Positions 8,528-17,247 of a stretch of 64,000 nt of DNA are shown piece by piece (position 1 is the stretch's first letter; each line of letters begins with the position of its first letter). The translations under genes were made by a program, and so were the position numbers. The stretch is from Streptomyces sp. NBC_00306 (GTDB taxonomy: Bacteria > Actinomycetota > Actinomycetes > Streptomycetales > Streptomycetaceae): the NCBI RefSeq assembly GCF_036169555.1, contig NZ_CP108032.1, positions 5,828,001 to 5,892,000 of the forward strand, in the 5' to 3' direction. Under the pieces are notes generated by a model that had not been told where the DNA came from, searched no databases, and saw nothing but the letters and a program-made list of their open reading frames with translations.

Positions 8528-10078
8528 GTGTTCGATACCCTTTCCGATCGTCTCAGTGCGACGTTCAAGACACTCCGCGGTCGGGGCCGCCTGTCCGAGG
8601 CGGACATCGACTCCGCAGCACGCGAGATCCGTATCGCGCTGCTCGAAGCGGACGTCGCCCTTCCCGTGGTCCGTGCGTTCATCGCGAACGTCAAGCAGCG
8701 GGCCATGGGCGCCGAGGTCTCGAAGGCGCTGAACCCCAGCCAGCAGGTCATCAAGATCGTCAACGAGGAGCTCATCGGCATCCTCGGCGGCGAGACCCGC
8801 CGGCTCCGCTTCGCCAAGCAGCCCCCGACCGTGATCATGCTCGCGGGCCTCCAGGGTGCCGGTAAGACCACCCTCGCCGGAAAGCTCGGCCTCTGGCTCA
8901 AGGGGCAGGGCCACTCCCCGCTGCTCGTCGCCTGTGACCTCCAGCGGCCCAACGCCGTGAACCAGCTCGCCGTGGTCGCCGAGCGCGCGGGCGTCGCGGT
9001 CTACGCGCCGGAGCCCGGCAACGGCGTCGGTGACCCGGTCAAGGTCGCCAAGGACTCCATCGAGCACGCCAAGGCCAAGCAGTACGACGTGGTCGTCGTC
9101 GACACCGCCGGCCGTCTGGGCATCGACCAGGAGCTGATGCAGCAGGCCGCGGACATCCGCGACGCCGTCAGCCCCGACGAGGTCCTCTTCGTCGTCGACG
9201 CCATGATCGGTCAGGACGCGGTCAACACCGCCGAGGCCTTCCGTGACGGCGTCGGCTTCGACGGCGTGGTGCTCTCCAAGCTCGACGGTGACGCCCGCGG
9301 TGGTGCGGCGCTCTCCATCGCGCACGTCACCGGCCGCCAGATCATGTTCGCCTCCAACGGCGAGAAGCTGGACGAGTTCGACGCGTTCCACCCGGACCGC
9401 ATGGCGTCCCGCATCCTCGGCATGGGCGATGTGCTCAGCCTGATCGAGAAGGCCGAGCAGACCTTCAGCCAGGAAGAGGCCGCCAAAATGGCCTCCAAGC
9501 TGGCGAGCAGCAAGGGCAAGGACTTCACGCTCGACGACTTCCTGGCCCAGATGGAGCAGGTCCGCAAGATGGGCTCCATCTCCAAGCTGCTCGGGATGCT
9601 GCCCGGCATGGGGCAGATGAAGGACCAGATCAACAACATCGACGAGCGCGAGGTGGACCGCACCGCCGCGATCATCAAGTCGATGACCCCGGCCGAGCGC
9701 CAGGACCCGACGATCATCAACGGCTCGCGCCGTGCCCGTGTCGCCAAGGGCTCCGGTGTCGAGGTCAGTGCCGTGAAGAACCTGGTGGAGCGGTTCTTCG
9801 AGGCCCGCAAGATGATGTCGCGCATGGCCCAGGGCGGCGGGATGCCGGGCATGCCCGGGATGCCGGGCACCGGTGGTGGCCCCGGCCGTCAGAAGAAGCA
9901 GATCAAGCAGGCCAAGGGCAAGCGCAAGAGCGGCAACCCGATGAAGCGCAAGGCCGAGGAGGAGGCCGCCGCCGCCCGCCGCGAGCAGGCCGCCGCGCAG
10001 GGCGGTGCCTTCGGTCTCCCGGGCGGCCAGGACCAGGACTTCGAACTGCCGGACGAGTTCAAGAAGTTCATGGGCTGA
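8528..10078 (+). CDS. ffh: Signal recognition particle protein Ffh (SRP54)
   Basis: Ffh binds signal sequences emerging from the ribosome and the SRP RNA, and forms a GTPase complex with FtsY. The 516-residue protein shows an N domain, then G-domain motifs GLQGAGKTTLAGKLG, DTAGRLGID and SKLDGDARGG, and a Met-rich M domain with GSISKLLGMLPGMGQMKDQ. The C-terminal tail is basic then Gln/Ala-rich with an acidic end. Translation begins at GTG 8528 (FDTLSDRLSATFKTLRGRG, the family start). It has its own 103-base upstream gap and a strong terminator after it, so it appears monocistronic. Confidence 0.97.
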   Translation: MFDTLSDRLSATFKTLRGRGRLSEADIDSAAREIRIALLEADVALPVVRAFIANVKQRAMGAEVSKALNPSQQVIKIVNEELIGILGGETRRLRFAKQPPTVIMLAGLQGAGKTTLAGKLGLWLKGQGHSPLLVACDLQRPNAVNQLAVVAERAGVAVYAPEPGNGVGDPVKVAKDSIEHAKAKQYDVVVVDTAGRLGIDQELMQQAADIRDAVSPDEVLFVVDAMIGQDAVNTAEAFRDGVGFDGVVLSKLDGDARGGAALSIAHVTGRQIMFASNGEKLDEFDAFHPDRMASRILGMGDVLSLIEKAEQTFSQEEAAKMASKLASSKGKDFTLDDFLAQMEQVRKMGSISKLLGMLPGMGQMKDQINNIDEREVDRTAAIIKSMTPAERQDPTIINGSRRARVAKGSGVEVSAVKNLVERFFEARKMMSRMAQGGGMPGMPGMPGTGGGPGRQKKQIKQAKGKRKSGNPMKRKAEEEAAAARREQAAAQGGAFGLPGGQDQDFELPDEFKKFMG

Positions 10079-10097
10079 CGGCTCACACACACGACGA

Positions 10098-10131
10098 GAG
10101 GGGCCCACGGCCGGCAGGCCGTGGGCCCCTC
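10098..10131 (+). terminator. Terminator hairpin after ffh
   Basis: A perfect 15-bp stem (10098-10112 with 10117-10131) closes a 4-base loop. It lies 20 bases after the ffh stop, between ffh and the convergent methyltransferase gene, so it may serve both. Confidence 0.85.
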
Positions 10132-10233
10132 GCGTGCTTCTCGCGCCGTACCCGCGTGACGCCGTACCCGCGTGGGCCCGCCCACGACCCTCGCAGGCGC
10201 GGCCGACCGTCCCTCCCGTCGGAAGGGAAGCCC

Positions 10234-11076
10234 TCAGGGGGTCCGGGTTATCAGGTAGCGGAAGACATTCGGCATCCACACCGTCCCGTCACCGCGGACG
10301 TACGGATGCAGCGCCTCCGCCATCTCCTTGCGGACCTGCGCCAGGTCGGTGGCGCGCACCGCCGCCGAGTAGAGCCCGGTCGACAGCAGTCCCCGCACCG
10401 CACTGTCCAGGCCCGCGTACCCGAAGGGGCACGCCACCCGGCCCGAGCCGTCCGGTTTCAGTCCCGCCTTCGAGGCCACGTCCTCCAGGTCGTCCCGCCG
10501 CGCCGGCCGCCAGCCGCTGCCGCGCATCCGCTCGGCCACCCGCAGCACGCCCGCCGTGGCGCAGCGCTCCGGCGGTCCCCAGCCGGTGAGCACCACCGCG
10601 CTGCCGCGCTCGCCGAGCTCCACGGCCTCCTCCAGCGCCGGTCCGAGCCCTTCGGTGTCACCGGCGGCACAGCCGATCGGCTGGAACGCCGTGATCATGT
10701 TGTACGGGGACCCGGCCGCGCCGGCCGCGTCCCGCACCTCGCCGTCCACCAGGCCGACGTCCGGCGCGCCCGCGCGCGGCGTCGAGGCGTCGGACGGTGT
10801 CATCCGTTCCTTCGCCAGAGCGAGCCGCTCCCGGTCCGTGTCGACGCCCGTCACGCTCGCTCCGCGCGAGGCGGCGATCAGCAGGGCGAGACCGGAGCCG
10901 CAGCCGAGGCCGAGCAGCCGGGTCCGTGAACCGACCTCCAGTCGTGAGTACACCGCTTCGTACAGCGGCACCAGCATCCGTTCCTGGATTTCGGCCCAGT
11001 CCCGGGCCCGTGCGCACGCCTCGGCGGGCGTCGGTGACGCCGTACGGGGTCGGTGTCGGACGAGCGTTGGTGTCAT
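10234..11076 (-). CDS. Class I SAM-dependent methyltransferase
   Basis: The 280-residue protein has the SAM-binding glycine-rich motif LLGLGCGSGLALLIAASRG followed by an acidic VTGVDTDRERLALAKERM strand, the classic Rossmann-type methyltransferase core. The N-terminal helix (ARARDWAEIQERMLVPLYEAVY) is common in small-molecule methyltransferases. The substrate cannot be told from the sequence. ATG 11076 was chosen because the upstream extension looks non-coding; the ribosome binding site is weak. It is divergent from proS across a 217-base gap. Confidence 0.8.
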   Translation of the reverse strand: MTPTLVRHRPRTASPTPAEACARARDWAEIQERMLVPLYEAVYSRLEVGSRTRLLGLGCGSGLALLIAASRGASVTGVDTDRERLALAKERMTPSDASTPRAGAPDVGLVDGEVRDAAGAAGSPYNMITAFQPIGCAAGDTEGLGPALEEAVELGERGSAVVLTGWGPPERCATAGVLRVAERMRGSGWRPARRDDLEDVASKAGLKPDGSGRVACPFGYAGLDSAVRGLLSTGLYSAAVRATDLAQVRKEMAEALHPYVRGDGTVWMPNVFRYLITRTP

Positions 11077-11293
11077 GGAAAGCGCCCCAATCCGCCGTGT
11101 GTGGCCGAGTACTGGACTGCCCCCGTGTTTCCGTGCGCCGTGCGTTCCCCCGTATGCCAGAGAACTCCCCATGCGTCCCCGCGTCCAGGGGGCGTGGGGG
11201 GAATGCTTGGGTTCCCGGAGCTTCCCGTACGCCTGTGCGCCCCGGCTCCGGTCGATTCACGGGTCGGCCCCGTGTCGCCGTACGATGCGCGCC

Positions 11294-12706
11294 ATGGCAA
11301 AGGCACCCGTTCTCACGCCCCAGGCTGAAGACTTCCCTCGCTGGTACCAGGACCTGATCAACAAGGCCGAGTTGGCGGACAACGGCCCGGTGCGCGGCAC
11401 CATGGTCATCCGGCCGTACGGCTACGGCCTGTGGGAGCGGATGCAGCAGGAGATGGATGCCCGCATCAAGGACGCGGGTGCCCAGAACGCCTACTTCCCG
11501 CTCTTCATCCCCCAGTCTTACCTGACTCGCGAGGCTGAGCACGTCGAGGGCTTCGCGCCCGAGCTCGCCGTGGTCACGCACGGTGGCGGCAAGGAGCTCG
11601 AGGAGCCCGTCGTCGTCCGCCCCACCTCCGAGACGATCATCAACGACTACTTCTCGAAGTGGGTGCAGAGCTACCGGGACCTGCCCCTGCTGATCAACCA
11701 GTGGGCGAACGTGGTCCGTTGGGAGATGCGCCCGCGCGTCTTCCTGCGGACGACGGAATTCCTCTGGCAGGAGGGCCACACGGCCCATGCCACCTACGAG
11801 GAGGCCCGGGACTACGCCGCGCACATCCACCGGAACGTGTACGCGGCATTCATGGTCGACGTCCTCGGTATCGACGTCGTCCTCGGCCGCAAGACCGCGC
11901 GCGAGCGATTCGCCGGAGCCGTCAACACCCTGACGCTGGAAGGGATGATGGGCGACGGCAAGGCGCTTCAGATGGGTACGAGCCACGAGCTCGGCACCAA
12001 CTTCGCCAAGGCCTTCAACACCCAGTACCTGTCCAAGGACGGCAAGCAGGAGCTCGTCTGGCAGACCTCCTGGGGCAGCTCCACCCGGATGGTCGGCGGA
12101 CTGATCATGTCCCACGGCGACGACAACGGACTGCGCGTCCCGCCGCGCCTCGCGGCCGTCCAGGTCGTCGTCATGGCCATCAAGGGCGACGAGGCCGTCG
12201 CCAAGGTGCGCGAGATCGGCGACCGGCTGAAGGCCGCCGGTCTGCGCGTCCACGTCGACGACCGTACGGACACGCCGTTCGGCCGCCGAGCGGTCGACTG
12301 GGAGCTCAAGGGCGTCCCGGTACGCGTCGAGATCGGCCCGCGGGACCTGGAGGCCGGCACCGCGATGCTCGCCCGCCGGATTCCGGGAGGCAAGGAGCCG
12401 GTGCGCATCGACGACCTCGCCGGACTGCTGCCCGCGCTGCTGGAGGAGGACCAGGCCCAGCTGCTGCGCGAATCCCGCGAACGGCGCGAGTCCCGTACCG
12501 CCGATGTGACCGGGATCGCCGAGGCCGCCGAGGCCGCGACCGCCGGCGGCTGGGCCAGGATCCCCTGGGCGACGCTGGGCCAGGAGGGTGAGGCGAAGCT
12601 CGCCGAGCAGTCGGTGTCGGTGCGCTGTCTGGTCGCCGAGGACGGGTCGGTGCCCGACGCCGACGACGCGCCGGGTAATGTCGCGATCGTCGCGCGGGCC
12701 TACTGA
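11294..12706 (+). CDS. proS: Prolyl-tRNA synthetase, short archaeal/eukaryal type (ProS type 3)
   Basis: This class II synthetase charges tRNA-Pro with proline. The 470-residue protein has class II motifs in RWEMRPRVFLRTTEFLWQEG and in the Gly-rich block GTSHELGTNFAKAF, with the HGDDNGLRVPP anticodon-side region. It lacks the ~180-residue editing insertion of ordinary bacterial ProS and ends in a C-terminal tyrosine, as the archaeal-type enzymes do. The Cys cluster of the C-terminal zinc domain is absent (one Cys, in VRCLVAED). Streptomyces usually also carry a long bacterial-type proS elsewhere, so this may be a second copy. The ATG at 11294 fits the family start; ATG 11285 is in frame. Confidence 0.93.
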   Translation: MAKAPVLTPQAEDFPRWYQDLINKAELADNGPVRGTMVIRPYGYGLWERMQQEMDARIKDAGAQNAYFPLFIPQSYLTREAEHVEGFAPELAVVTHGGGKELEEPVVVRPTSETIINDYFSKWVQSYRDLPLLINQWANVVRWEMRPRVFLRTTEFLWQEGHTAHATYEEARDYAAHIHRNVYAAFMVDVLGIDVVLGRKTARERFAGAVNTLTLEGMMGDGKALQMGTSHELGTNFAKAFNTQYLSKDGKQELVWQTSWGSSTRMVGGLIMSHGDDNGLRVPPRLAAVQVVVMAIKGDEAVAKVREIGDRLKAAGLRVHVDDRTDTPFGRRAVDWELKGVPVRVEIGPRDLEAGTAMLARRIPGGKEPVRIDDLAGLLPALLEEDQAQLLRESRERRESRTADVTGIAEAAEAATAGGWARIPWATLGQEGEAKLAEQSVSVRCLVAEDGSVPDADDAPGNVAIVARAY

Positions 12707-12866
12707 GGCAGCGCGGCCCGCGCCACGCGGCCCGGCTCCGGGCCGCCGCCCCCGGCGCGCAGCGCTCGTCCACGCGCTGGGGCGTACGAGCCGCTACGTA
12801 CCACCTTGTTGCGAGCTGCGAGGCTTCTCCGCAGATCAGCGCACCCGCCCTCGTCAGGACGCATCA

Positions 12867-12911
12867 ATGGCAACTGACTGGTACGTGCAAATTATTTGGG
12901 ATGCCCCGTAA
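12867..12911 (+). CDS. Candidate 14-residue small ORF coupled to the SprT-like gene
   Basis: ATG at 12867 opens a 14-codon frame encoding MATDWYVQIIWDAP. Its TAA stop overlaps the ATG of the next gene (TAATG at 12909-12913). An AGGA lies 9 bases upstream. The base composition is markedly more AT-rich than its surroundings. It could be a leader peptide or a coupling ORF for the downstream gene. It could also be chance, because one such short frame carries little statistical weight. Confidence 0.35.
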   Translation: MATDWYVQIIWDAP

Positions 12912-13540
12912 TGGAACCCGCGAGACGTTCGGCTCGTTATCACGACGTGAGCACGACACCACCTGTTCTCGCCGCAGAGCTGGCACAGGCGTGGGCCGAC
13001 ATTCAGCGGCACCACCCCGAACTGCCGGATCTTGCCGCGCCCGAGTCCCTGATCGGAGAGTCCTCGTCCGCCTGCGGCGCCGAGCTCTCCTTCGAGCGAC
13101 TGCTTCACGAAGCAGTCCACGGCATCGCCGCCGCACGAGGTGTCCGCGACACTTCACGCGCCGGCCGCTACCACAACCGTCGATTCCTGGCGATCGCCGA
13201 GGAGATGGGTCTCGACCATGTGGAGGAGCCGCACCCCAGCAGCGGATTCTCCCTGGTTGCGCTCAGCCCCGAGGCGAAGCGCCGCTACCGTCCCACGATG
13301 GAGAGACTGCAGCGCGCCCTCAAGGCGCACACGGTCGCCACAGCCTCCGACACCAAGCGCTCCTTCCGCGGACCTGCCGCCCGGCACGGATCCTCGGGCG
13401 GCGGTGTGCGGGTGAAGGCCGTCTGCGACTGCGGTCGCAACGTCCGGGTGGTGCCGTCCGTCCTGGCCCAGGCCCCGATCGTCTGCGGTGGCTGCGGCAA
13501 GCCCTTCCGTATCCCCGAAGTGGTCGCCGCGGCGAGCTGA
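12911..13540 (+). CDS. SprT-like zinc metalloprotein
   Basis: The 209-residue protein carries HEAVHGIAAARG, a HExxH zinc-binding motif, followed by GRYHNRRFLAIAEEMGL with a likely third ligand. It ends in a four-cysteine zinc ribbon, CDCGRNVRV...CGGCGKPFR. This order (HExxH then ribbon) is that of SprT-like proteases. Homologs are common in Streptomyces and usually called hypothetical. The start could be ATG 12911 (coupled to the small ORF) or GTG 12947, since conservation begins near residue 20. It sits alone between proS and the rpsP cluster. Confidence 0.75.
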   Translation: MEPARRSARYHDVSTTPPVLAAELAQAWADIQRHHPELPDLAAPESLIGESSSACGAELSFERLLHEAVHGIAAARGVRDTSRAGRYHNRRFLAIAEEMGLDHVEEPHPSSGFSLVALSPEAKRRYRPTMERLQRALKAHTVATASDTKRSFRGPAARHGSSGGGVRVKAVCDCGRNVRVVPSVLAQAPIVCGGCGKPFRIPEVVAAAS

Positions 13541-13746
13541 CCCCCGGCACCGGCCGCCGACGGGGGCGGTGCAGGTCCGGGGGGAAGAGCGCCGTCGGCG
13601 TGTGGCACAATGGCTAGCTGTACTCGACAGTCGCACAGGACCCCTCTCTCCTCCGGCTGACGCGTCCATCGGGCACCCCGAGTACCGCAACCCCACGTGG
13701 CATCCCGTTGTGCCCAACCACGTCAAGACCAGGAGACACCACTTCC

Positions 13747-14193
13747 GTGGCAGTCAAGATCAAGCTGAAGCGTCTGGGCAAGATCCGTTCGCCTCACTAC
13801 CGCATTGTCGTCGCCGACTCCCGTACCCGCCGTGACGGCCGGGCCATCGAGGAGATCGGTCTGTACCACCCGGTGCAGAACCCCTCGCGTATCGAGGTCG
13901 ACTCCGAGCGCGCGCAGTACTGGCTGTCCGTCGGCGCCCAGCCGACCGAGCCGGTCATGGCGATCCTGAAGCTCACCGGCGACTGGCAGAAGCACAAGGG
14001 CCTGCCGGCCCCGGCGCCGCTGAAGGTCGCTGAGCCGAAGGCCGACAAGCGCGCCGCGTTCGACGAGTTCGCCAAGAGCATCGAGGGCGGCGAGTCCAAG
14101 GGTGAGGCCATCACCCCGAAGGCGAAGAAGTCCGACAAGAAGGCGGACGAGGCGGCTGAGGCTGCCGAGGCCGCCGAGTCGACCGAGGCCTGA
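13747..14193 (+). CDS. rpsP: 30S ribosomal protein S16
   Basis: S16 is a 16S-rRNA-binding assembly protein of the small subunit. The first ~85 residues (AVKIKLKRLGKIRSPHYRIV, then DGRAIEEIGLYHP) are the full S16 domain. The protein has 148 residues against about 82 in E. coli, because of a Lys/Ala/Glu-rich C-terminal tail typical of actinomycetes. GTG 13747 has GGAG 11-14 bases upstream. It is the first gene of the rpsP-khpA-rimM-trmD cluster. Confidence 0.97.
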   Translation: MAVKIKLKRLGKIRSPHYRIVVADSRTRRDGRAIEEIGLYHPVQNPSRIEVDSERAQYWLSVGAQPTEPVMAILKLTGDWQKHKGLPAPAPLKVAEPKADKRAAFDEFAKSIEGGESKGEAITPKAKKSDKKADEAAEAAEAAESTEA

Positions 14194-14195
14194 GC

Positions 14196-14435
14196 ATGCT
14201 CGAGGAGGCTCTCGAGCACCTCGTGAAGGGCATCGTCGACAACCCGGACGATGTGCAGGTCGCCTCGCGCAACCTGCGCCGTGGACGTGTGCTCGAGGTC
14301 CGGGTCCATCCCGACGACCTCGGTAAGGTGATCGGCCGCAACGGCCGCACCGCGCGCGCTCTGCGTACCGTCGTGGGCGCAATCGGCGGCCGTGGTATCC
14401 GCGTCGACCTCGTCGACGTGGACCAGGTCAGCTGA
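14196..14435 (+). CDS. khpA: KH-domain RNA-binding protein (KhpA)
   Basis: This 79-residue protein is a single KH domain with the GxxG loop in GKVIGRNGRTARALRTVV. It belongs to the KhpA family, which binds many RNAs and affects cell division and rRNA processing in other Gram-positives. It starts 2 bases after the rpsP stop and is co-transcribed with it. Its conserved place between rpsP and rimM points to a role in ribosome biogenesis. Confidence 0.93.
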   Translation: MLEEALEHLVKGIVDNPDDVQVASRNLRRGRVLEVRVHPDDLGKVIGRNGRTARALRTVVGAIGGRGIRVDLVDVDQVS

Positions 14436-14523
14436 CCAGAGGAACACCGGCACGGGCCGGGGAGGGCTTTCGAGCCGTCCCCGGCCCGTCGTCGTACGGG
14501 TCGTACGAAAGAGAGAGTGCAAC

Positions 14524-15093
14524 GTGCAGTTGGTAGTCGCCCGGATCGGCCGTGCCCACGGCATCAAGGGCGAGGTCACCGTCGAGGTGCGCACCGACGA
14601 GCCGGAGCTGCGGCTCGGGCCCGGCGCCGTCCTCGCCACCGAGCCCGCCACGGTCGGGCCGCTGACGATCGAGACCGGCCGGGTGCACAGCGGCCGGCTG
14701 CTGCTGCGCTTCGAGGGCGTACGCGACCGCACCGCCGCCGAGGCCCTGCGCAACACGCTGCTGATCGCCGACGTGGACCCGGAGCAGATGCCCGAGGAGC
14801 CCGACGAGTACTACGACCACCAGCTGATGGACCTCGACGTCGTCCTCGCCGACGGCACCGAGATCGGCCGGATCACCGAGATCAGCCATCTGCCCTCGCA
14901 GGACCTGTTCATCGTGGAGAGGCCGGACGGCAGCGAGGTGATGATCCCGTTCGTCGAGGAGATCGTCACCGGCATCGACCTGGAGGAGCAGCGGGCCGTC
15001 ATCGACCCGCCGCCCGGCCTCATCGACGACAGCGAGGCCGAGATCGCGTCGTCGCGCGATGCCGGGACGCGTGCTGCCGAGGACGAGAACTGA
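14524..15093 (+). CDS. rimM: Ribosome maturation factor RimM
   Basis: RimM binds S19 and helps mature the 30S head. The 189-residue protein begins MQLVVARIGRAHGIKGEVTV, the standard family start, and contains the PRC-barrel part with EYYDHQLMDLDVV and VMIPFVEEIVTGID. GTG 14524 follows GAGAGAG. Its TGA overlaps the trmD ATG (TGATG), so the two are translationally coupled. Confidence 0.96.
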   Translation: MQLVVARIGRAHGIKGEVTVEVRTDEPELRLGPGAVLATEPATVGPLTIETGRVHSGRLLLRFEGVRDRTAAEALRNTLLIADVDPEQMPEEPDEYYDHQLMDLDVVLADGTEIGRITEISHLPSQDLFIVERPDGSEVMIPFVEEIVTGIDLEEQRAVIDPPPGLIDDSEAEIASSRDAGTRAAEDEN

Positions 15094-15914
15094 TGCGGCT
15101 CGACGTCGTCACGATCTTTCCCGAGTACCTGGAACCGCTGAACGTCTCGCTCGTCGGCAAGGCACGCGCCCGCGGACGGCTCGACGTCCAGGTGCACGAT
15201 CTGCGGGAATGGACGTACGACCGGCACAACACGGTCGACGACACCCCCTACGGCGGCGGCCCCGGCATGGTCATGAAGACCGAGCCGTGGGGCGACGCCC
15301 TGGATGAGGTGCTGGCGAGCGGCTACGAGGCGGGCGCCCACAGCCCCGCGCTCGTCGTGCCCACCCCCAGCGGCCGGCCCTTCACCCAGGAACTCGCCGT
15401 GGAGCTGTCCGGGAACCCCTGGCTGATCTTCACGCCCGCCCGCTACGAGGGCATCGACCGCCGGGTGGTCGACGAGTACGCGACCCGGATGCCGGTCCAC
15501 GAGGTCTCCATCGGCGACTACGTCCTGGCCGGCGGCGAGGCTGCCGTCCTGGTGATCACCGAGGCGGTGGCGAGGCTGCTGCCCGGTGTCCTCGGTAACG
15601 CGGAGTCGCACCGCGACGACTCGTTCGCACCCGGCGCGATGGCGAACCTCCTCGAAGGGCCCGTCTACACCAAGCCGCCCGAGTGGCGTGGCCGCGCCAT
15701 TCCGGATGTGCTGGTCAGCGGGCACCACGGGAAGATCGCGCGCTGGCGCAGGGACGAGGCGTTCCGGCGTACGGCACTCAACAGGCCGGACCTGATCGAG
15801 CGTTGCGACCCGGCCGGCTTCGACAAGAAGGACCGGGAGACGCTGTCCATCCTGGGCTGGGCCCCGGAGCCCGGCGGCCGATTTTGGCGCAGGCCCCCGG
15901 CCGTGGAACAATAG
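15093..15914 (+). CDS. trmD: tRNA (guanine-N1)-methyltransferase TrmD
   Basis: TrmD methylates G37 of tRNAs to prevent frameshifting. The 273-residue protein begins MRLDVVTIFPEYLEPLNVSL and shows the trefoil-knot SAM pocket in ARYEGIDRR and SIGDYVLAGGEAAVLVI. It is a SPOUT-class enzyme. It overlaps rimM by one base and is the last gene before the separate rplS transcript region. Confidence 0.97.
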   Translation: MRLDVVTIFPEYLEPLNVSLVGKARARGRLDVQVHDLREWTYDRHNTVDDTPYGGGPGMVMKTEPWGDALDEVLASGYEAGAHSPALVVPTPSGRPFTQELAVELSGNPWLIFTPARYEGIDRRVVDEYATRMPVHEVSIGDYVLAGGEAAVLVITEAVARLLPGVLGNAESHRDDSFAPGAMANLLEGPVYTKPPEWRGRAIPDVLVSGHHGKIARWRRDEAFRRTALNRPDLIERCDPAGFDKKDRETLSILGWAPEPGGRFWRRPPAVEQ

Positions 15915-16045
15915 GCCGCTGCTGTGCGTCCGGCCGGCGCCCCTGCCACAGGGGGACCGACGCCCGCTCGACGAGGACAGCGACCTCATCTCATTCTCGA
16001 CCGTTCCGTCGATGACCTGTGGCATCGGCGAGGAAGCAGATCACC

Positions 16046-16396
16046 ATGGCCCACCTGCTCGACAACGTCAACGCGGCTTCGCTGCGCAGCGACCTTCCCG
16101 CCTTCCGTCCCGGTGACACCGTCAACGTCCACGTGCGCGTCATCGAGGGCAACCGCTCGCGTATCCAGCAGTTCAAGGGCGTTGTCATCCGCCGCCAGGG
16201 TTCGGGCGTCAGCGAGACCTTCACGGTCCGCAAGGTCTCCTTCTCCGTCGGCGTCGAGCGCACCTTCCCGGTGCACAGCCCGATCTTCGAGAAGATCGAG
16301 CTCGTCACCCGCGGTGACGTGCGTCGCGCGAAGCTGTACTACCTCCGTGAGCTGCGCGGCAAGGCCGCGAAGATCAAGGAGAAGCGCGACAACTGA
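16046..16396 (+). CDS. rplS: 50S ribosomal protein L19
   Basis: L19 sits at the 30S-50S interface. The 116-residue protein matches the family throughout (PGDTVNVHVRVIEGNRSRIQ, FPVHSPIFEKIELVTRG). ATG 16046 has GAGGAAG upstream; an in-frame start at 16019 would add nine residues not in the family. A 131-base leader separates it from trmD, leaving room for its own promoter or a leader regulatory structure. Confidence 0.97.
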   Translation: MAHLLDNVNAASLRSDLPAFRPGDTVNVHVRVIEGNRSRIQQFKGVVIRRQGSGVSETFTVRKVSFSVGVERTFPVHSPIFEKIELVTRGDVRRAKLYYLRELRGKAAKIKEKRDN

Positions 16397-16467
16397 GCGT
16401 CGTGGGACTGAGCTTCGGCTCACACGACGCCCGTGTCCACAGAAGGGCCGGATAGGCTTCGCCCTCG

Positions 16468-17247
16468 ATGGACACCGAAGCGAAGAACACAGAGCGCGAC
16501 CGCTCTTCCACCCCCGAAGCCGGGGTAGAGGGAGAGGGGTCGCGCTCCGTGCGTTCCTCCGGGCTCTCCGGGATGTCGTGGAGGAGAGCCGCGCTGCTGG
16601 GCGTGGCCTGCACGTTCGTGGTCCTGATGTTCAGCCGTTTCGTGGTGCAGCCCTTCCAGATCCCCAGCAGTTCCATGGAGCCGGCCCTCCAGGTCGGGGA
16701 CCGGGTGCTGGTGAACAAGCTGGCGTACCGTTTCGACTCGGAGCCGCAGCGCGGGGACATGGTCGTCTTCGACGGCACGGGCTCCTTCGTCCAGGAAGGC
16801 CTGGCGGAGAATCCGGTCAGCGCCGCGGCACGGGGTGCGCTCGCGGCACTGGGTCTCGCCGAGCCGGCCGAGACCGACTTCGTGAAGCGCGTGGTGGGTG
16901 TGGGCGGCGACCGTGTGGTCTGTTGCGACAAGGGGGGCAGGGTCGAGGTGAACGGCGTACCGCTGGACGAGAGATATCTCCATCCCGACGACGTTCCGTC
17001 CGAGGTGCCCTTCGACATCGTCGTTCCCGACGGCACTCTGTGGGTCATGGGGGACCACCGGAGCAATTCGCGCGACTCCCGCGATCATCTCGGTGAGCCC
17101 GGCGGCGGCATGGTGCCCGTCGACCAGGTCATCGGGCGCGCGGACTGGATCGGCTGGCCGCTGGGCCGCTGGACCTCCCTGGAGCGCCCGGACACGTTCT
17201 CGCGCGTACCGGAAGCGGGACGAATGCCGGGCGGCGCCCATGGGTAA
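16468..17247 (+). CDS. sipW: Type I signal peptidase SipW
   Basis: Signal peptidase I removes signal peptides from exported proteins. The 259-residue protein has an N-terminal membrane helix (residues ~40-57), the catalytic Ser69 in IPSSSMEPALQVGDRV, Lys140 in DFVKRVVGVGGD, and box E GDHRSNSRDSR. No C-terminal helix is evident, unlike the other three. It is the first of four consecutive signal peptidase genes, as in S. lividans and S. coelicolor; the W/X/Y/Z names follow position. It overlaps sipX by 8 bases. Confidence 0.93.
   Translation: MDTEAKNTERDRSSTPEAGVEGEGSRSVRSSGLSGMSWRRAALLGVACTFVVLMFSRFVVQPFQIPSSSMEPALQVGDRVLVNKLAYRFDSEPQRGDMVVFDGTGSFVQEGLAENPVSAAARGALAALGLAEPAETDFVKRVVGVGGDRVVCCDKGGRVEVNGVPLDERYLHPDDVPSEVPFDIVVPDGTLWVMGDHRSNSRDSRDHLGEPGGGMVPVDQVIGRADWIGWPLGRWTSLERPDTFSRVPEAGRMPGGAHG

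Noticed and set aside
11077..11293. T-box riboswitch upstream of proS
   Set aside because: The conserved T-box antiterminator sequence and specifier stem could not be found.
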